A DNA stretch of 64,000 bases, taken from positions 4,464,501-4,528,500 of the forward strand of contig NZ_CP120742.1 of the NCBI RefSeq assembly GCF_029581275.1, written 5' to 3'. Each line of letters starts with the position of its first letter. Position 1 is the first letter of the stretch. This DNA is from Micromonospora sp. WMMD1155. GTDB lineage: Bacteria > Actinomycetota > Actinomycetes > Mycobacteriales > Micromonosporaceae. The notes beneath the pieces were generated by a model. The model was not told the DNA's origin. It made no database searches and was given only the letters and a program-made list of their open reading frames with translations. Below are positions 50,631 to 63,109 of this stretch, piece by piece. The position numbers and the translations under genes were made by a program.

Positions 50631-51179
50631 GTGGTGACGAAGGTCGATGCAGGCGACACCTGGTTCCGACGATCCCGCTGGCGGGTGCTGGCCCGGGTGG
50701 CCTGCGCGGGACTTGTGGTCCTGCCGGCCTTCGCGTTGCTCAGCGTCGCGTTCGGCAACGCCTGGTACCACCCGCTTCCGCACGGGCCGATACTTCTGCT
50801 GGCGGCGATCCGCTACCCCGTGCAACTGCGACATCAAGGTGGGCTGCCAATTCGGCTGACCCGCGACTTCCTCGAACTGACCCTGCCTGCCGGCGGGACG
50901 GTGCAGGTCGACTGGGCCGATCTGACCCGAGCCGAGGTACGCGGCCGGATCAGCCCGACCCTGATCGTCGACATCGCCGATCGGGATCGGACCCGGCCGG
51001 TGCTGGACCGCTGGGATTGGGGTCGGGTGGGCGTGTGGAACCGGGCGCGCGGGCGGAACTCGCAGGAGGTCCACCTGTCAGTGGTCGCCGTCACGCCGAA
51101 CCTCCACCGGCTGCGCGTCGAACTGGCGCACCGGATGGCCGGCGTCGCGGAAGAGCCGACGCCCGACCCCACGACCTGA
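50631..51179 (+). CDS. Putative membrane protein, unknown
   Basis: 182 residues. Two N-terminal membrane helices (about 18-42 and 49-65), then a soluble part (RLTRDFLELTLPAGGTVQVDWADLTRAEV) that could be a PH-like domain, as in DUF-type bacterial membrane proteins. GTG 50631 or GTG 50634 start. Function unrecognised. It lies 69 bp upstream of the GT87 gene. Confidence 0.65.
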   Translation: MVTKVDAGDTWFRRSRWRVLARVACAGLVVLPAFALLSVAFGNAWYHPLPHGPILLLAAIRYPVQLRHQGGLPIRLTRDFLELTLPAGGTVQVDWADLTRAEVRGRISPTLIVDIADRDRTRPVLDRWDWGRVGVWNRARGRNSQEVHLSVVAVTPNLHRLRVELAHRMAGVAEEPTPDPTT

Positions 51180-51236
51180 CCCCGCTGAAGCCCCACGCCG
51201 GCCGTGACCGGGCCCACCGGGACCACGCCGGTCGCC

Positions 51237-51242
51237 TATTCT
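51237..51242 (+). promoter_or_regulatory. -10 element for leaderless GT87 gene
   Basis: TATTCT, 6 nt (CGGGCG) before ATG 51249. Supports ATG 51249 rather than upstream GTG 51204 as start. Confidence 0.55.
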
Positions 51243-51248
51243 CGGGCG

Positions 51249-52850
51249 ATGCGGGATCGCCGGGTGGCGCTGGTGTGGGCGACCTTCGTCGTCGTCGCGC
51301 TGGTGTCCTGTGTGCTCGTCCTGAGTCGACCGGACCGCCTCTCCGACCTGCACATCTACTACGGGGCGCTGACCGACCTGCGTGCCGGCCGGCCGCTGTA
51401 CGAGTACGCGGCGGAGAACGGGGGCCCGTTCACCTATCCGCCGTTCGCGGCACTCGTGCTGGGTCCGATCACCGTCGTGAGTGAGGGCGTACTCCAGGGG
51501 ATCTGGCTGGTGGCGACCTGCGCGGCGGTCGTCGCCGTCGCCGGGGCGGTCGGTGTCGCGTTGACCACCCGGCAGTCCCGGCGGCCGCTCGTGGTGGCGG
51601 TCGCGGCCACGGTGCTGATGCTCTCCGCACCGGTGCAGAGCAACCTGCGCTTCGGTCAGGTCAGCATCTTCATCGTGCTGATGGCCCTGCTCGACGGGAT
51701 GGGCCTGGTCCCGCCCCGGCTGCGCGGGATCCTGGTCGGGGTCGCGTCGGCGATCAAGCTGACCCCGTTGCTGTTCGTCGTCTACTTCCTCGCCACGGGC
51801 CGCTACCGCGACGCGGGCCGGGCGGTGGCGACGTTCCTGGCGTGCGCGGTGGTCGCCGGGATCGTGCTGCCCGGCGAGAGTTGGACGTACTGGACCGAGG
51901 CGGTGCGGCAGACCTCGCGGATCGGCAACCTGGCGTCGCTGGGCAACCAGTCGGTGCACGGGATGCTGCTGCGCGTCGGCGTGGCCGAGACGACGTTGCC
52001 GGTGCTCTGGGCCGCCCTGGTGACGCTCGTCTGTGCGGCGGCGCTGCTGCGGGCGCGACAGTTGACGCGACAGGGCCGCCCCGGGCACGCGGCGGTGCTC
52101 GTCGGCTGCGCCACCGTCGCCGCGTCCCCGGTGTCCTGGACCCACCACCAGGTGTGGCCGGTGCTCGCCGCCATGCTGCTGATCGGCGCGTCCGGCGTCA
52201 CCCAGCGGGCAGCCGGGGGAGCGCTGCTCGCCGCGATGGTCGTCTCGCTGGGTGCGGTTCTCGGCCCGGTGTCGACACGGCCGGGGGTGCAGTTCCTCTT
52301 CGAGAACGCCCGCGCGATCGGGGTGGGCGTGCTGTGCCTGGTCGGCTTCGGTGGCGTCGCGGTCGCCGCCACTCGAACGCACCGCCGGGCGGCGGGCGGA
52401 CGGGGATGGTTGCGGGTGGGCGTGACCGCCACGGTGGCTGTCGCGTTCTTCGCGGTGCAGCCGTTGCCCGCCGGTGCGGATCCGACCTTCAAGGCCTACG
52501 CCCTCGATGACGTGGTCAACCCGCGATACTTCTTCGTCTGCCGTGGCCCGGTCGAGTGCGCCGCCTACGGCACCGACGCGCCGGTCACCTTCGGCACCCG
52601 GGCCGAGAAGACCAAGGTGCGGGTCAACGGTGTGGTCTCCGCACAGGTGACCCGACTGGAATACTTCTCCGCCCCGGGCGGGCCGCCCCGGGTCATTCCG
52701 CTGCTCGACGCGTACCCGGGGAGCCGCACGTTCTCGTTCCGTTCGGCGAGCATGGCGCAGGGGCGACTCGTCGCGTACGCCTCGAACGGTCGACCGCTCG
52801 CGAGCTACGACGACGAACTCGCCGCCGCCCTCCGGACGGCCACCCGGTAG
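51249..52850 (+). CDS. GT87-type polyprenol-phosphate-mannose mannosyltransferase with extra C-terminal domain
   Basis: 533 residues. About 11 membrane helices with the catalytic DLHIYYGALTDLRAG (Asp near the first loop) and PFTYPPFAAL loop typical of GT87/DUF2029 enzymes, which move mannose from polyprenyl-P-mannose outside the membrane. This is the Rv2181-like slot by family and synteny. The last about 140 residues (395-533), after a membrane helix and Ala-rich processing-like site (PLPAGADP), form a soluble extracytoplasmic domain with one Cys pair (VCRGPVEC) that I do not recognise. Confidence 0.85.
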   Translation: MRDRRVALVWATFVVVALVSCVLVLSRPDRLSDLHIYYGALTDLRAGRPLYEYAAENGGPFTYPPFAALVLGPITVVSEGVLQGIWLVATCAAVVAVAGAVGVALTTRQSRRPLVVAVAATVLMLSAPVQSNLRFGQVSIFIVLMALLDGMGLVPPRLRGILVGVASAIKLTPLLFVVYFLATGRYRDAGRAVATFLACAVVAGIVLPGESWTYWTEAVRQTSRIGNLASLGNQSVHGMLLRVGVAETTLPVLWAALVTLVCAAALLRARQLTRQGRPGHAAVLVGCATVAASPVSWTHHQVWPVLAAMLLIGASGVTQRAAGGALLAAMVVSLGAVLGPVSTRPGVQFLFENARAIGVGVLCLVGFGGVAVAATRTHRRAAGGRGWLRVGVTATVAVAFFAVQPLPAGADPTFKAYALDDVVNPRYFFVCRGPVECAAYGTDAPVTFGTRAEKTKVRVNGVVSAQVTRLEYFSAPGGPPRVIPLLDAYPGSRTFSFRSASMAQGRLVAYASNGRPLASYDDELAAALRTATR

Positions 52851-52878
52851 GCGACCGTCGTGAGGGTGGCGGCGGCGC

Positions 52879-53553
52879 TCAGCGGGTGGCGGCGGCCAGA
52901 GCGGCGCGCAACTCGTCGGCGCCGCCCGGGGCCGGGTGCTGCCAGTCGGTCGGCGAGGCGGAGTAGAGCGTGCCGTACGCCGGGGTGTCGGGCTGGTAGC
53001 GCCATCCCTCGGCGAGGGAGCCCACGTCGACGGCGTCGTAGCCGATCCGGTCGAGGAAGGCCGTCACCTCGGCCTTCGCGGCCTCGTCGTCACCGGCGAT
53101 GGCGAGGGCGCTGCGGTCGGCCGCACCTGTCGGCCGGGCCAGCGCGGCCAGGGCCGCGAAGTAGATGTTGTTGAAGACCTTGACCACCCGCGACTCCGGT
53201 AGGTGTCGCTGGAGCAGTTCGCTGCTGGTGGTCTCGCCGCTGTCCAGCTCCGGAAGGTTCCCGTCGCGCTGCGGGTAGTAGTTGTTGGTGTCGATGACGA
53301 CCTTGCCGGCCAGCGGCTCCACGGGCACCGCGCGGTATGCCTTCAGCGGCACGCTGACCACCACCAGGTCGCCCACGCGCGCCGCGTCCTCCGCCGTGCC
53401 GGCGCTGGCGTGCCCGCCGAGGGCGTCGACCAGGTCGGTGAGGGTCTCCGGGCCTCGCGAGTTGCTCAGCACCACGTCGTAGCCGGCGTCGACGGCCAGT
53501 CGTGCGACGGTGCCGCCGATGTGGCCGCTGCCGATCAGTCCCACAGTTGTCAT
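52879..53553 (-). CDS. NADPH-dependent F420-reductase-like protein
   Basis: 224 residues. VGLIGSGHIGGTVARLA and SNSRGPETL at the N-terminus are characteristic of F420:NADP oxidoreductase/COG2085 proteins. ATG 53553 with GGGGACGAGC upstream. It may move reducing equivalents between F420 and NADP, or be a related NAD(P)-binding protein; the shorter C-terminus is in the normal range. Convergent with GT87 by 28 bp. Confidence 0.85.
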   Translation of the reverse strand: MTTVGLIGSGHIGGTVARLAVDAGYDVVLSNSRGPETLTDLVDALGGHASAGTAEDAARVGDLVVVSVPLKAYRAVPVEPLAGKVVIDTNNYYPQRDGNLPELDSGETTSSELLQRHLPESRVVKVFNNIYFAALAALARPTGAADRSALAIAGDDEAAKAEVTAFLDRIGYDAVDVGSLAEGWRYQPDTPAYGTLYSASPTDWQHPAPGGADELRAALAAATR

Positions 53554-53766
53554 GCTCGTCCCCAACTCCGCCCGCCCGTGCCGCATTCCCCACCGACGTG
53601 ATGGGTATTTCGGGCTACCCGGCTGCGCCGGACCGACACGCCAGCGCCCCGCGACCCGTTGTCAGCGCCCCGCCGGCTGTCCTGCGCCAGCCGGCGCTGC
53701 TCCGCCGGCTGTCGAGCCCGTCCTGCCCAACGTACTGCTCATGCCGGTCAGCGACGGCGGCTCCGA

Positions 53767-53832
53767 CGTGTTGATCAAGAGGTTTGCGTCAGAAGGGGGC
53801 GCTGAATTGACGCAAACCTCTTGATCAACACG
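53767..53832. repeat. Dispersed palindrome, family A copy 1
   Basis: Perfect 25-bp arms at 53767-53791 and 53808-53832 containing TTGATCAAGAGGTTTGCGTC, with a 16-nt loop. Lies between two minus-strand genes, 9 bp past the gpx stop. The arms share 22 nt with the copy at 59566. Nothing else is seen in 53554-53840 except low-complexity Gly/Pro-type codons. Confidence 0.85.
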
Positions 53833-53840
53833 CTCCGGGG

Positions 53841-54329
53841 TCAGGCGGGGAGGGTCTTCTCGATGGCGATGCGCACCTCGTCCGCGGTGGGCTCGACAGT
53901 GGGGGCGAACCGGGCCGCCACGGTGCCGTCCGGGGCGATAAGGAACTTCTCGAAGTTCCACCGGACGTCCCCGGTGTGCCCGTCGGCGTCCGCAGTGTCC
54001 ACAAGCGCGGCGTAGAGCGGGTGCCGGGCGGTGCCGTTGACGTCGACCTTCTCGGTCAGTGGGAAGGTGACTCCATAGTTGACCTGGCAGAACTCGCTGA
54101 TCTCGGCGGCGCTGCCCGGCTCCTGCCCGGCGAACTGGTTGCACGGCACACCGAGCACCACCAGGCCGCGATCGGCGTAGCGGTCGGCGAGTTTCTGCAG
54201 GCCGGCGTACTGCGGGGTGAGGCCGCAACGGGAGGCCACGTTCACGATCAGCAACGCCTTGCCGCGGTAACGGGCCAGGTCGGCGGGGCCGCCGTTGAGG
54301 GCGTCGATCGGGATGTCGAAGACGGTCAT
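53841..54329 (-). CDS. Glutathione peroxidase family thiol peroxidase
   Basis: 162 residues. Peroxidatic Cys in VASRCGLTPQY (about residue 35), conserved LGVPCNQFAGQEPG with a second Cys, and WNFEKFLI. As glutathione is absent from actinobacteria it probably uses thioredoxin or mycothiol. ATG 54329 with GGGGG near. Cytosolic defence against peroxides. Confidence 0.94.
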   Translation of the reverse strand: MTVFDIPIDALNGGPADLARYRGKALLIVNVASRCGLTPQYAGLQKLADRYADRGLVVLGVPCNQFAGQEPGSAAEISEFCQVNYGVTFPLTEKVDVNGTARHPLYAALVDTADADGHTGDVRWNFEKFLIAPDGTVAARFAPTVEPTADEVRIAIEKTLPA

Positions 54330-54408
54330 GGGGGGAGGCTACGCGCCGGCCACCGACGGGCCGGGCAAGGGCACTCCACGCACCAGGAGAAATCGAAACA
54401 TGGACATC

Positions 54409-54438
54409 TTGACGAATTGATGACGCCGTGAGTACCGT
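54409..54438 (+). promoter_or_regulatory. Promoter of the chitinase gene
   Basis: TTGACG (54409-54414), 18-nt spacer, TACCGT (54433-54438), predicting a start near 54445 and a leader of about 40 nt. Confidence 0.5.
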
Positions 54439-54453
54439 CTCACCATCTCTTTT

Positions 54454-54464
54454 GGAAAGTTTCC
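54454..54464. promoter_or_regulatory. GGAAAGTTTCC palindrome in the chitinase leader
   Basis: 11-bp palindrome (GGAAA-G-TTTCC) just downstream of the predicted transcription start, a position that suits a repressor of secreted-hydrolase genes. Similar sites occur near CAZyme genes in related bacteria, from memory. Confidence 0.4.
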
Positions 54465-54485
54465 TAACAGTTCGGGAGACGCCTC

Positions 54486-56111
<1,626 letters not shown>

Positions 56112-56135
56112 GCCGAGGGCCGACGCACCACCCAC

Positions 56136-56216
56136 ACGGCGGGGAGGGGCCCGCACCGTCCCTCCCCGCCCGTGAGACCGGCGGCCCGGTCGACGCCCAG
56201 CGTCGGCCGGGCCGCC
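56136..56216 (+). terminator. Tandem hairpins after the chitinase
   Basis: First stem CGGGGAGGG/CCCTCCCCG (about 56140-56148 with 56160-56168) and a second, longer imperfect one GGCGGCCCGG.../CCGGGCCGCC (56180-56216), 25 bp past the stop. Confidence 0.65.
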
Positions 56217-56293
56217 GTCGTTGGGCCGGCCCAGCTCGATGTGGCAGACTCCCGGCTCGGCAGGTCTCGATGGCACCGACGACGGAGGTGGTC

Positions 56294-56809
56294 ATGCGCT
56301 CGACCCACCGCAGGCTGGCGGCGACCGCCGCCGGGCTGGTGCTGCTGCCCGTCATCCTGGGCGGCTGTGGCATCGGCGGCGACGCCGAGGAGGAGGGGCC
56401 CGCGGCCAAGCCCGCACGCGCCCCCGCCGAGGAGGCCACCACCCGCTCCCGGGAGCGGGTGCAGGCGTACCTCGACGCGATGACCGCGAAGGACGTCGCC
56501 GCCGGTAGGAGCCAGCTCTGCGCTCTCCTGCACGACGGCTTCGACCTGGGCGCCACCGGGCCCAACGGGGACTTCGCCGACCACTTCCAGGTGCCCGAGG
56601 CGGCCATCACCGACATCCGGCCCGGCCCGTTCGGGCAGGAGGTCAGCGTCTCGGTCTCGGTCACCTCCGGTAAGCGCGCCGTCAAACGGCCGCTGCTGTT
56701 CACCGTCACCCGGGACGGAGGCGACTGGTGCATCGCCGGGGAGGCGCCGGGCGGAACTCCGACCGCCGGCCCGACGCCGGGCGGTGCCGTCCTCACGCCC
56801 CCGTCCTGA
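56294..56809 (+). CDS. Lipoprotein, unknown function
   Basis: 171 residues. Signal peptide with lipobox LGGC (Cys about residue 25), disordered Glu/Ala/Pro linker, then a compact domain (RVQAYLDAMTAKDVAAGRSQ... WCIAGEAP) resembling nuclear-transport-factor/DUF4878 lipoproteins. ATG 56294 with GGAGG 5 nt upstream. Outer-membrane-leaflet location. A disulfide (Cys about 76 and 150) is possible. No assigned role. Confidence 0.82.
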   Translation: MRSTHRRLAATAAGLVLLPVILGGCGIGGDAEEEGPAAKPARAPAEEATTRSRERVQAYLDAMTAKDVAAGRSQLCALLHDGFDLGATGPNGDFADHFQVPEAAITDIRPGPFGQEVSVSVSVTSGKRAVKRPLLFTVTRDGGDWCIAGEAPGGTPTAGPTPGGAVLTPPS

Positions 56810-58411
<1,602 letters not shown>

Positions 58412-58496
58412 GCGGCTGAGGCCGGGGCCCCTCTGCCGCAGCCGAGAAGAATGACCGTGACCAGGTGTGCGAGACCCGCAACCGGCGGTCGGAAGG

Positions 58497-59537
58497 ATGA
58501 CAGTGGCTGACCAGTTCGTGGACCTGCGGTCCGACACGGTGACCCGACCCACCGCCGGGATGCGGGAGGCGATGGCCACCGCAGAGGTGGGTGACGACGT
58601 CTACGGCGAGGACCCGACAGTCAACGCCCTCGAAGCCGAGGTCGCCGCCCTGTTCGGGCACGAGGCCGCGCTGTTCGCCCCGAGCGGGTCGATGGCCAAC
58701 CAGATCGCCCTGCAACTGCTGGTGTCGCCGGGTGACGAGCTGCTCTGCGACGCGGACGCGCACGTGGTCACGTACGAGGTCGGGGCCGCCGCCGCGTACG
58801 GCGGGATCTCCTCGCGGACGTGGCCCGCCGTCGGCGCGGACATCGACCCGGAGGCGGTGGCCGGGATGATCCGGCCGGACGGCTTCTTCGCCGTTCCCAC
58901 CCGCGCGATCGCCGTGGAGCAGACCCACAACCGGGGCGGCGGCGGGGTGATTCCGCTGGCCACCCTGCGGGATCTGCGTGGGGTCGCCGACGAGGCGGGC
59001 GTGGCGGTGCACTGCGACGGCGCCCGGATCTGGCACGCGCACGTCGCGGACGGGGTGCCCCTGATCGAGTACGGTCGGCTCTTCGACACGCTGTCGGTGT
59101 GCCTCTCCAAGGGCCTCGGCGCCCCGGTCGGCTCGCTGGTGGTGGGCAGCGCCGACAAGATCGAGCGAGCCCGGCTGATCCGCAAGCGGATGGGCGGCGG
59201 CATGCGTCAGGCCGGCATCCTCGCCGCCGCCGGGCGGTACGCGCTGGCACACCACGTCGACCGGCTGGCCGACGACCACGCCAAGGCGGCCCGGCTCGCC
59301 GAGGCGGTCGCGCCGTTCGGGGTGCTGGCCACCCCTGCCCGCACCAACCTGGTCGCGCTGGACCTGACCAAGCACGCCCTGGACGCGCGTGCCCTGGCGG
59401 CCGTCGCGCGGGCCGAGGGCGTCCTCATCTCGGTGCTCGGCCCCCGTACCGCCCGCCTGGTCACCCACCTGGGCGTCAGCGACGCCGACATCGACCACGC
59501 GGTCGAAGCCCTACCCCGAATCCTGGCAGCGTCCTGA
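58497..59537 (+). CDS. Low-specificity L-threonine aldolase
   Basis: 346 residues. PLP fold-type [17 protein letters not shown] at the start, catalytic Lys in [14 protein letters not shown], and [10 protein letters not shown] (Asp). It splits threonine or allo-threonine to glycine and acetaldehyde. ATG 58497 has GGAAG 4-5 nt upstream. It begins 193 bp after aroG, all repeats between. Confidence 0.94.
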   Translation: MTVADQFVDLRSDTVTRPTAGMREAMATAEVGDDVYGEDPTVNALEAEVAALFGHEAALFAPSGSMANQIALQLLVSPGDELLCDADAHVVTYEVGAAAAYGGISSRTWPAVGADIDPEAVAGMIRPDGFFAVPTRAIAVEQTHNRGGGGVIPLATLRDLRGVADEAGVAVHCDGARIWHAHVADGVPLIEYGRLFDTLSVCLSKGLGAPVGSLVVGSADKIERARLIRKRMGGGMRQAGILAAAGRYALAHHVDRLADDHAKAARLAEAVAPFGVLATPARTNLVALDLTKHALDARALAAVARAEGVLISVLGPRTARLVTHLGVSDADIDHAVEALPRILAAS

Positions 59538-59565
59538 CCCCGCGGGGCCCGGCCCGCCTCCTGGT

Positions 59566-59625
59566 GTTGATCAAGAGGTTTGCGTCAGATTCCGGCGTCC
59601 GGATGACGCAAACCTCTTGATCAAC
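59566..59625. repeat. Dispersed palindrome, family A copy 2
   Basis: Perfect 22-bp arms at 59566-59587 and 59604-59625 with TTGATCAAGAGGTTTGCGTC and a 16-nt loop that has its own TCCGG/CCGGA stem. It lies between the convergent threonine aldolase and DNase IV genes. Arms identical to the copy at 53767 over 22 nt. Confidence 0.85.
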
Positions 59626-59650
59626 GAAGATCGGCGGCGTGGAGGCGGGG

Positions 59651-60517
59651 TCAGGGGTGCAGGCGGGTGAGGGTCTGGATGTCGGCGGCGTGGCCGATCT
59701 GCTTCTCACTCGGGGTCTCCACGACCAGGGGTACGCCGGCGGTGGCGGGATGCGTCATCAGCTCGGCGAAGGCCGGCTCGCCGATGGTGCCCTTGCCGAT
59801 GTTCTCGTGCCGGTCCCGGGTGGAGCCGCACAGGTCCTTCGAGTCGTTGGCGTGGACCAGCCGTAGCCGGTCCGCACCGACGGTGGCCACCAGCGTGTCC
59901 AGGGTCGCCGTCATACCGCCCTCGACCGCCAGGTCGTGGCCGGCGGCCCAGGCGTGGCAGGTGTCGAAGCAGACCCCGAGCATGGGGTGCCGGTCCACCG
60001 CGTCCAGGTACGGGCCGAGCTGCTCCACCCGCGAGGCGAGCGACCGGCCCCCGCCCGCGCTCGGCTCGACCAGCAGCATCGGCCCACCGGCGGCGGCGGC
60101 CCAGTCGAGCAGCGGCAGCAACTCCTCGCGGACCTGTCGCATCGCTGCCTCGGCGTGCCCCTCGTCCACCGAACTGCCCGCGTGGAACACCACCGCCTGA
60201 GCGCCGATCGCCACGCCGCGACGCAGCGCGTGCGCCAGCGTCCGGGTCGACTTCTCGACCGTGGCCGGGGTGGGTGAGCCGAGGTTGACCAGCAGCGAGG
60301 CGTGGATGAACGCCGGAATGCCCCGCTCGGCGCAGCCGTCGCGGAACAGGGCGTCCTGCGCGGGGTCACCGTCGGGCAGCGCCCAGCCCCGCGAGTTGGA
60401 GACGTAGACCTGCACCACCCGCGCGCCGGTCGCGTCCGCGTACGGCAGGGCGGCCCTGGCCAACCCGCCGGAGGTCGGAGTGTGCGCGCCCACCGGACGC
60501 GAGGTGACCGCCGACAT
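59651..60517 (-). CDS. nfo: Deoxyribonuclease IV (endonuclease IV)
   Basis: 288 residues. AP endonuclease family 2: VGAHTPTSGG, VVFHAGSS, LLVEPSAGGG, GVCFDTCHAWAAGHD, LVHANDSKD, and RHENIGKG supply the three-zinc ligands. Incises abasic sites in base-excision repair. ATG 60517 shares one base with the kinase stop (TGATG), so it is translationally coupled to it. Convergent with threonine aldolase. Confidence 0.96.
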   Translation of the reverse strand: MSAVTSRPVGAHTPTSGGLARAALPYADATGARVVQVYVSNSRGWALPDGDPAQDALFRDGCAERGIPAFIHASLLVNLGSPTPATVEKSTRTLAHALRRGVAIGAQAVVFHAGSSVDEGHAEAAMRQVREELLPLLDWAAAAGGPMLLVEPSAGGGRSLASRVEQLGPYLDAVDRHPMLGVCFDTCHAWAAGHDLAVEGGMTATLDTLVATVGADRLRLVHANDSKDLCGSTRDRHENIGKGTIGEPAFAELMTHPATAGVPLVVETPSEKQIGHAADIQTLTRLHP

Positions 60518-62505
60518 CAGAAGCACGTGAGGGTGACCGGGGTGCCCGGCGGCACCTGCGAGTTCTCGCCCGGTGCCTGGATCCGGACCGTGGCGTTCGG
60601 GTTGATCAGGGCCGTCACCGGGAAGCCCTGGCCCTCCAACGCCTGCTTGGCCTGCTGGCACGGCAGGTCGATCACCCGGGGCATGACGATCGCCGGTGGG
60701 CCCTTGCTGACGTCCAACTTGACCTGGGTGCCCTTCTCCACGCCGGCGCCGTCGGCCGGGCTCTGGCCGAGGATCTCGTCCTTGGGCTTGTCCGACTCCT
60801 TGTAGGTCTCGACCAGGGTCAGGTTGAGCTGGGCCAGGGTGGTGCGGGCTTCGGTCAGGCTCTTGCCGACCAGATTCGGCACCGTCACCGGCGCCCTGCC
60901 CCGGCTCAGGATGAGGGTGATCTTCGCGCCGGGTTTGACCTCGGTGCCCACCTTGGGGGAGGTGTCCAGCACGACGCCCGCCGGCAGGGTGTCGTCGTAG
61001 CGGGCGGCGCCCTTGGCCACCACCAGCTTCACGTTGACCAGATCCGCCTCGGCGAGCTCGAACTCCTTGCCGATCACGTCCGGCACCGGGAAGCGTTCCG
61101 GGCCCAGGGACAGGGTCAGCGTGATCGTGCCACCCTTGACGATCTTGGAGGTCGAGCCCGGGGTCTGCTCCAGCACGCTGTCCTTCGGTGCCTTCTCGTC
61201 GAAGCGCGGCTCGCCGTACTCCAGGACGAGCCCGGCCCGGTCGGCCTGCGCCTGCGCCTCGGCGTTGCTCAAACTCACCAGCTGCGGGGCGGTCGTGTAA
61301 CGCCCGACACCGAACCACCAGCCACCGATCGCGGCCACCAGACCCAGCGTCACCACCACGGCCGCGACGGCCAACCGGCCACGCGGACTCGCCATCAGCG
61401 TGCCCCGCAGTGCGGCGAGCCGGGACCCCAGGCCCTCCGCGGGTTCCGGAGCGGCCCGACGTCGACCGCCGCCCTGGTTGCCGCCGCCCTCGGGCAGCCG
61501 CGCCCAGGCCGGGCGGTCGGGCGGCCGGACCGTCGCGACCACCATGGTCGGCTGCGACAGGGGCGCGTCGCCGCTCACCGGACGGAGCACCGCGGTGTGG
61601 GTGTTGCCGTCACCCAGGCGTTCCCGGGCCGTCTGAACCTCGGTCAGCAGTGCTCCGGCGTCGGCGGGCCGGGCACTGGGATCACGTCGGGTGGCGCGCT
61701 GCACCAGGTCGTCGAGGACCGGTGGCAGGCCGGGCACCAGCGTCGAAGGTGCCGGCACGTCCCTGTCGACGTGCTGCCAGGCGACGTCGACCGGGCGGTC
61801 CCCGTCGTACGGGACGCGGCCGGTGAGCATCTCGAACAGCACGATGCCCGCCGAGTAGACGTCGGTACGGGGATCGGCGCGGCCCTCGGTGACCAGCTCC
61901 GGGGCGACGTACGCCACGGTGGCCATCAGTTGGTTGCCCTGCTCGTCGTCGGCGCTCGCCTCGACCGCCCGGGCCAGGCCGAAGTCGGCCACCTTGACGA
62001 CGCTGTCGACCAGGTTGGCCACGCCACCGGTGGGTGCCTCGGCGACCAGCACGTTCTCCGGCTTGACGTCGCGGTGCACCAGACCCGACCGGTGCGCGGC
62101 GGCGATCGCGGCGAGCATCTGCTCGGCGATGGCCAACGCCTCGTCCGGGTTGAGCCGGCGGCGCTCGGCCAGCACGTCGCGCAGGGTGCGGCCGCGGACG
62201 TACTCCATCACCAGGTACGGCAGGCCGGCGTGGGTGCCCTGGTCGTAGACGGCCACCACGTTCGGGTGGGTCAGCCGCGCGATGGTCTTCGCCTCGTCGG
62301 TGAACCGAGCCACGAAGTTGGCGATCCGGGCCCGGGCCTCGGGCGCCTGGGTCGGATGAATGATCTTCACGGCGACGGTGCGCTCGAGACGCTCGTCGGT
62401 GGCGGTGTACACGGTCGCCATGCCACCACGGGCCACGCGACCGCGAATGCGGTAGCGCCCGTCGATCAGCGAGCCCAGCAACGTGTCGGCGACCTGAGTG
62501 TCCAT
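60517..62505 (-). CDS. PknL-like serine/threonine kinase with PASTA repeats
   Basis: 662 residues. Kinase domain about 18-275: G-loop VARGGMATVY, VAVKI, VHRDVKPEN, KVADFGLA and VAYVAPELV are intact. A transmembrane helix about 397-417 and four PASTA repeats (about 430-662). Typical of actinobacterial Pkn sensors that bind muropeptides or peptidoglycan precursors. The pairing with the wHTH gene at 62694 matches PknL/Rv2175c, where that protein is a phosphorylation substrate. TAGACT (62514-62519) lies 8 nt upstream of ATG 62505. Confidence 0.95.
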   Translation of the reverse strand: MDTQVADTLLGSLIDGRYRIRGRVARGGMATVYTATDERLERTVAVKIIHPTQAPEARARIANFVARFTDEAKTIARLTHPNVVAVYDQGTHAGLPYLVMEYVRGRTLRDVLAERRRLNPDEALAIAEQMLAAIAAAHRSGLVHRDVKPENVLVAEAPTGGVANLVDSVVKVADFGLARAVEASADDEQGNQLMATVAYVAPELVTEGRADPRTDVYSAGIVLFEMLTGRVPYDGDRPVDVAWQHVDRDVPAPSTLVPGLPPVLDDLVQRATRRDPSARPADAGALLTEVQTARERLGDGNTHTAVLRPVSGDAPLSQPTMVVATVRPPDRPAWARLPEGGGNQGGGRRRAAPEPAEGLGSRLAALRGTLMASPRGRLAVAAVVVTLGLVAAIGGWWFGVGRYTTAPQLVSLSNAEAQAQADRAGLVLEYGEPRFDEKAPKDSVLEQTPGSTSKIVKGGTITLTLSLGPERFPVPDVIGKEFELAEADLVNVKLVVAKGAARYDDTLPAGVVLDTSPKVGTEVKPGAKITLILSRGRAPVTVPNLVGKSLTEARTTLAQLNLTLVETYKESDKPKDEILGQSPADGAGVEKGTQVKLDVSKGPPAIVMPRVIDLPCQQAKQALEGQGFPVTALINPNATVRIQAPGENSQVPPGTPVTLTCF

Positions 62506-62513
62506 CGGCAGGG

Positions 62514-62519
62514 AGTCTA
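62514..62519 (-). promoter_or_regulatory. -10 element for the PknL-like kinase
   Basis: TAGACT, 8 nt before ATG 62505, within 200 bp of the divergent wHTH gene. Confidence 0.4.
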
Positions 62520-62693
62520 TGTGTCCAAGGGGTGAAGGTTGAACAGGATGCTACAGCCGAACGCCGAACTGGTTCGTCCCGCCGCGCTCGCCGCCCCTCG
62601 TCCGCTGGTCAGCGGCGCGTACGAGCGAGGGCTCCGATCGGCTGTCCGGGGTGCCGGTGGCTCGTCGTGGCGGCGGCGTGGCAGGGTGGTCGG

Positions 62694-63083
62694 GTGACCG
62701 AATCCGTACCCGACCAGGCCGTGCCCGGCCCGGAACTCGCCGGACCAACCGACCCGGCCGGCTGGCTGACCCTGCCCGACGTCGCCGAGCGTCTCGACGT
62801 GTCGATCAGCAAGGTGCACCAGATGATCCGCGACCGTGAATTGCTGGCGGTCCGCCGCGACGGCGTCCGCCGCATCCCGGCGGACCTGGTCGCCAACCAG
62901 ACGGTGCTCAAGCACCTGCCCGGTGTGCTCAACCTGCTCTCCGACAACGGCTACGACGACGAGGCCGCCCTACGCTGGCTCTACGAGCCTGACGACACCC
63001 TCCCCGGGAACACCCCGGCCGCCGCCCTCTCCGGCGACCAGGCCCGCGAGGTGAAGCGCAGAGCCCAAGCCGAAGGCTTCTGA
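62694..63083 (+). CDS. Rv2175c-family winged-helix DNA-binding protein
   Basis: 129 residues. AWLTLPDVAERLDVSISKVHQMIRDR... is an excisionase/MerR-like helix-turn-helix (about 22-55), with a C-terminal wHTH_Rv2175c extension (LPGVLNLLSDNGYDDEAALRWLYEPDDTLPG). GTG 62694; the longer frame to 62532 is unsupported. In M. tuberculosis the homologue is phosphorylated by PknL, and the divergent kinase here suits that pairing. Confidence 0.9.
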   Translation: MTESVPDQAVPGPELAGPTDPAGWLTLPDVAERLDVSISKVHQMIRDRELLAVRRDGVRRIPADLVANQTVLKHLPGVLNLLSDNGYDDEAALRWLYEPDDTLPGNTPAAALSGDQAREVKRRAQAEGF

Positions 63084-63109
63084 ACCGACCCCCTCCCTCG
63101 CCGCCCCCC

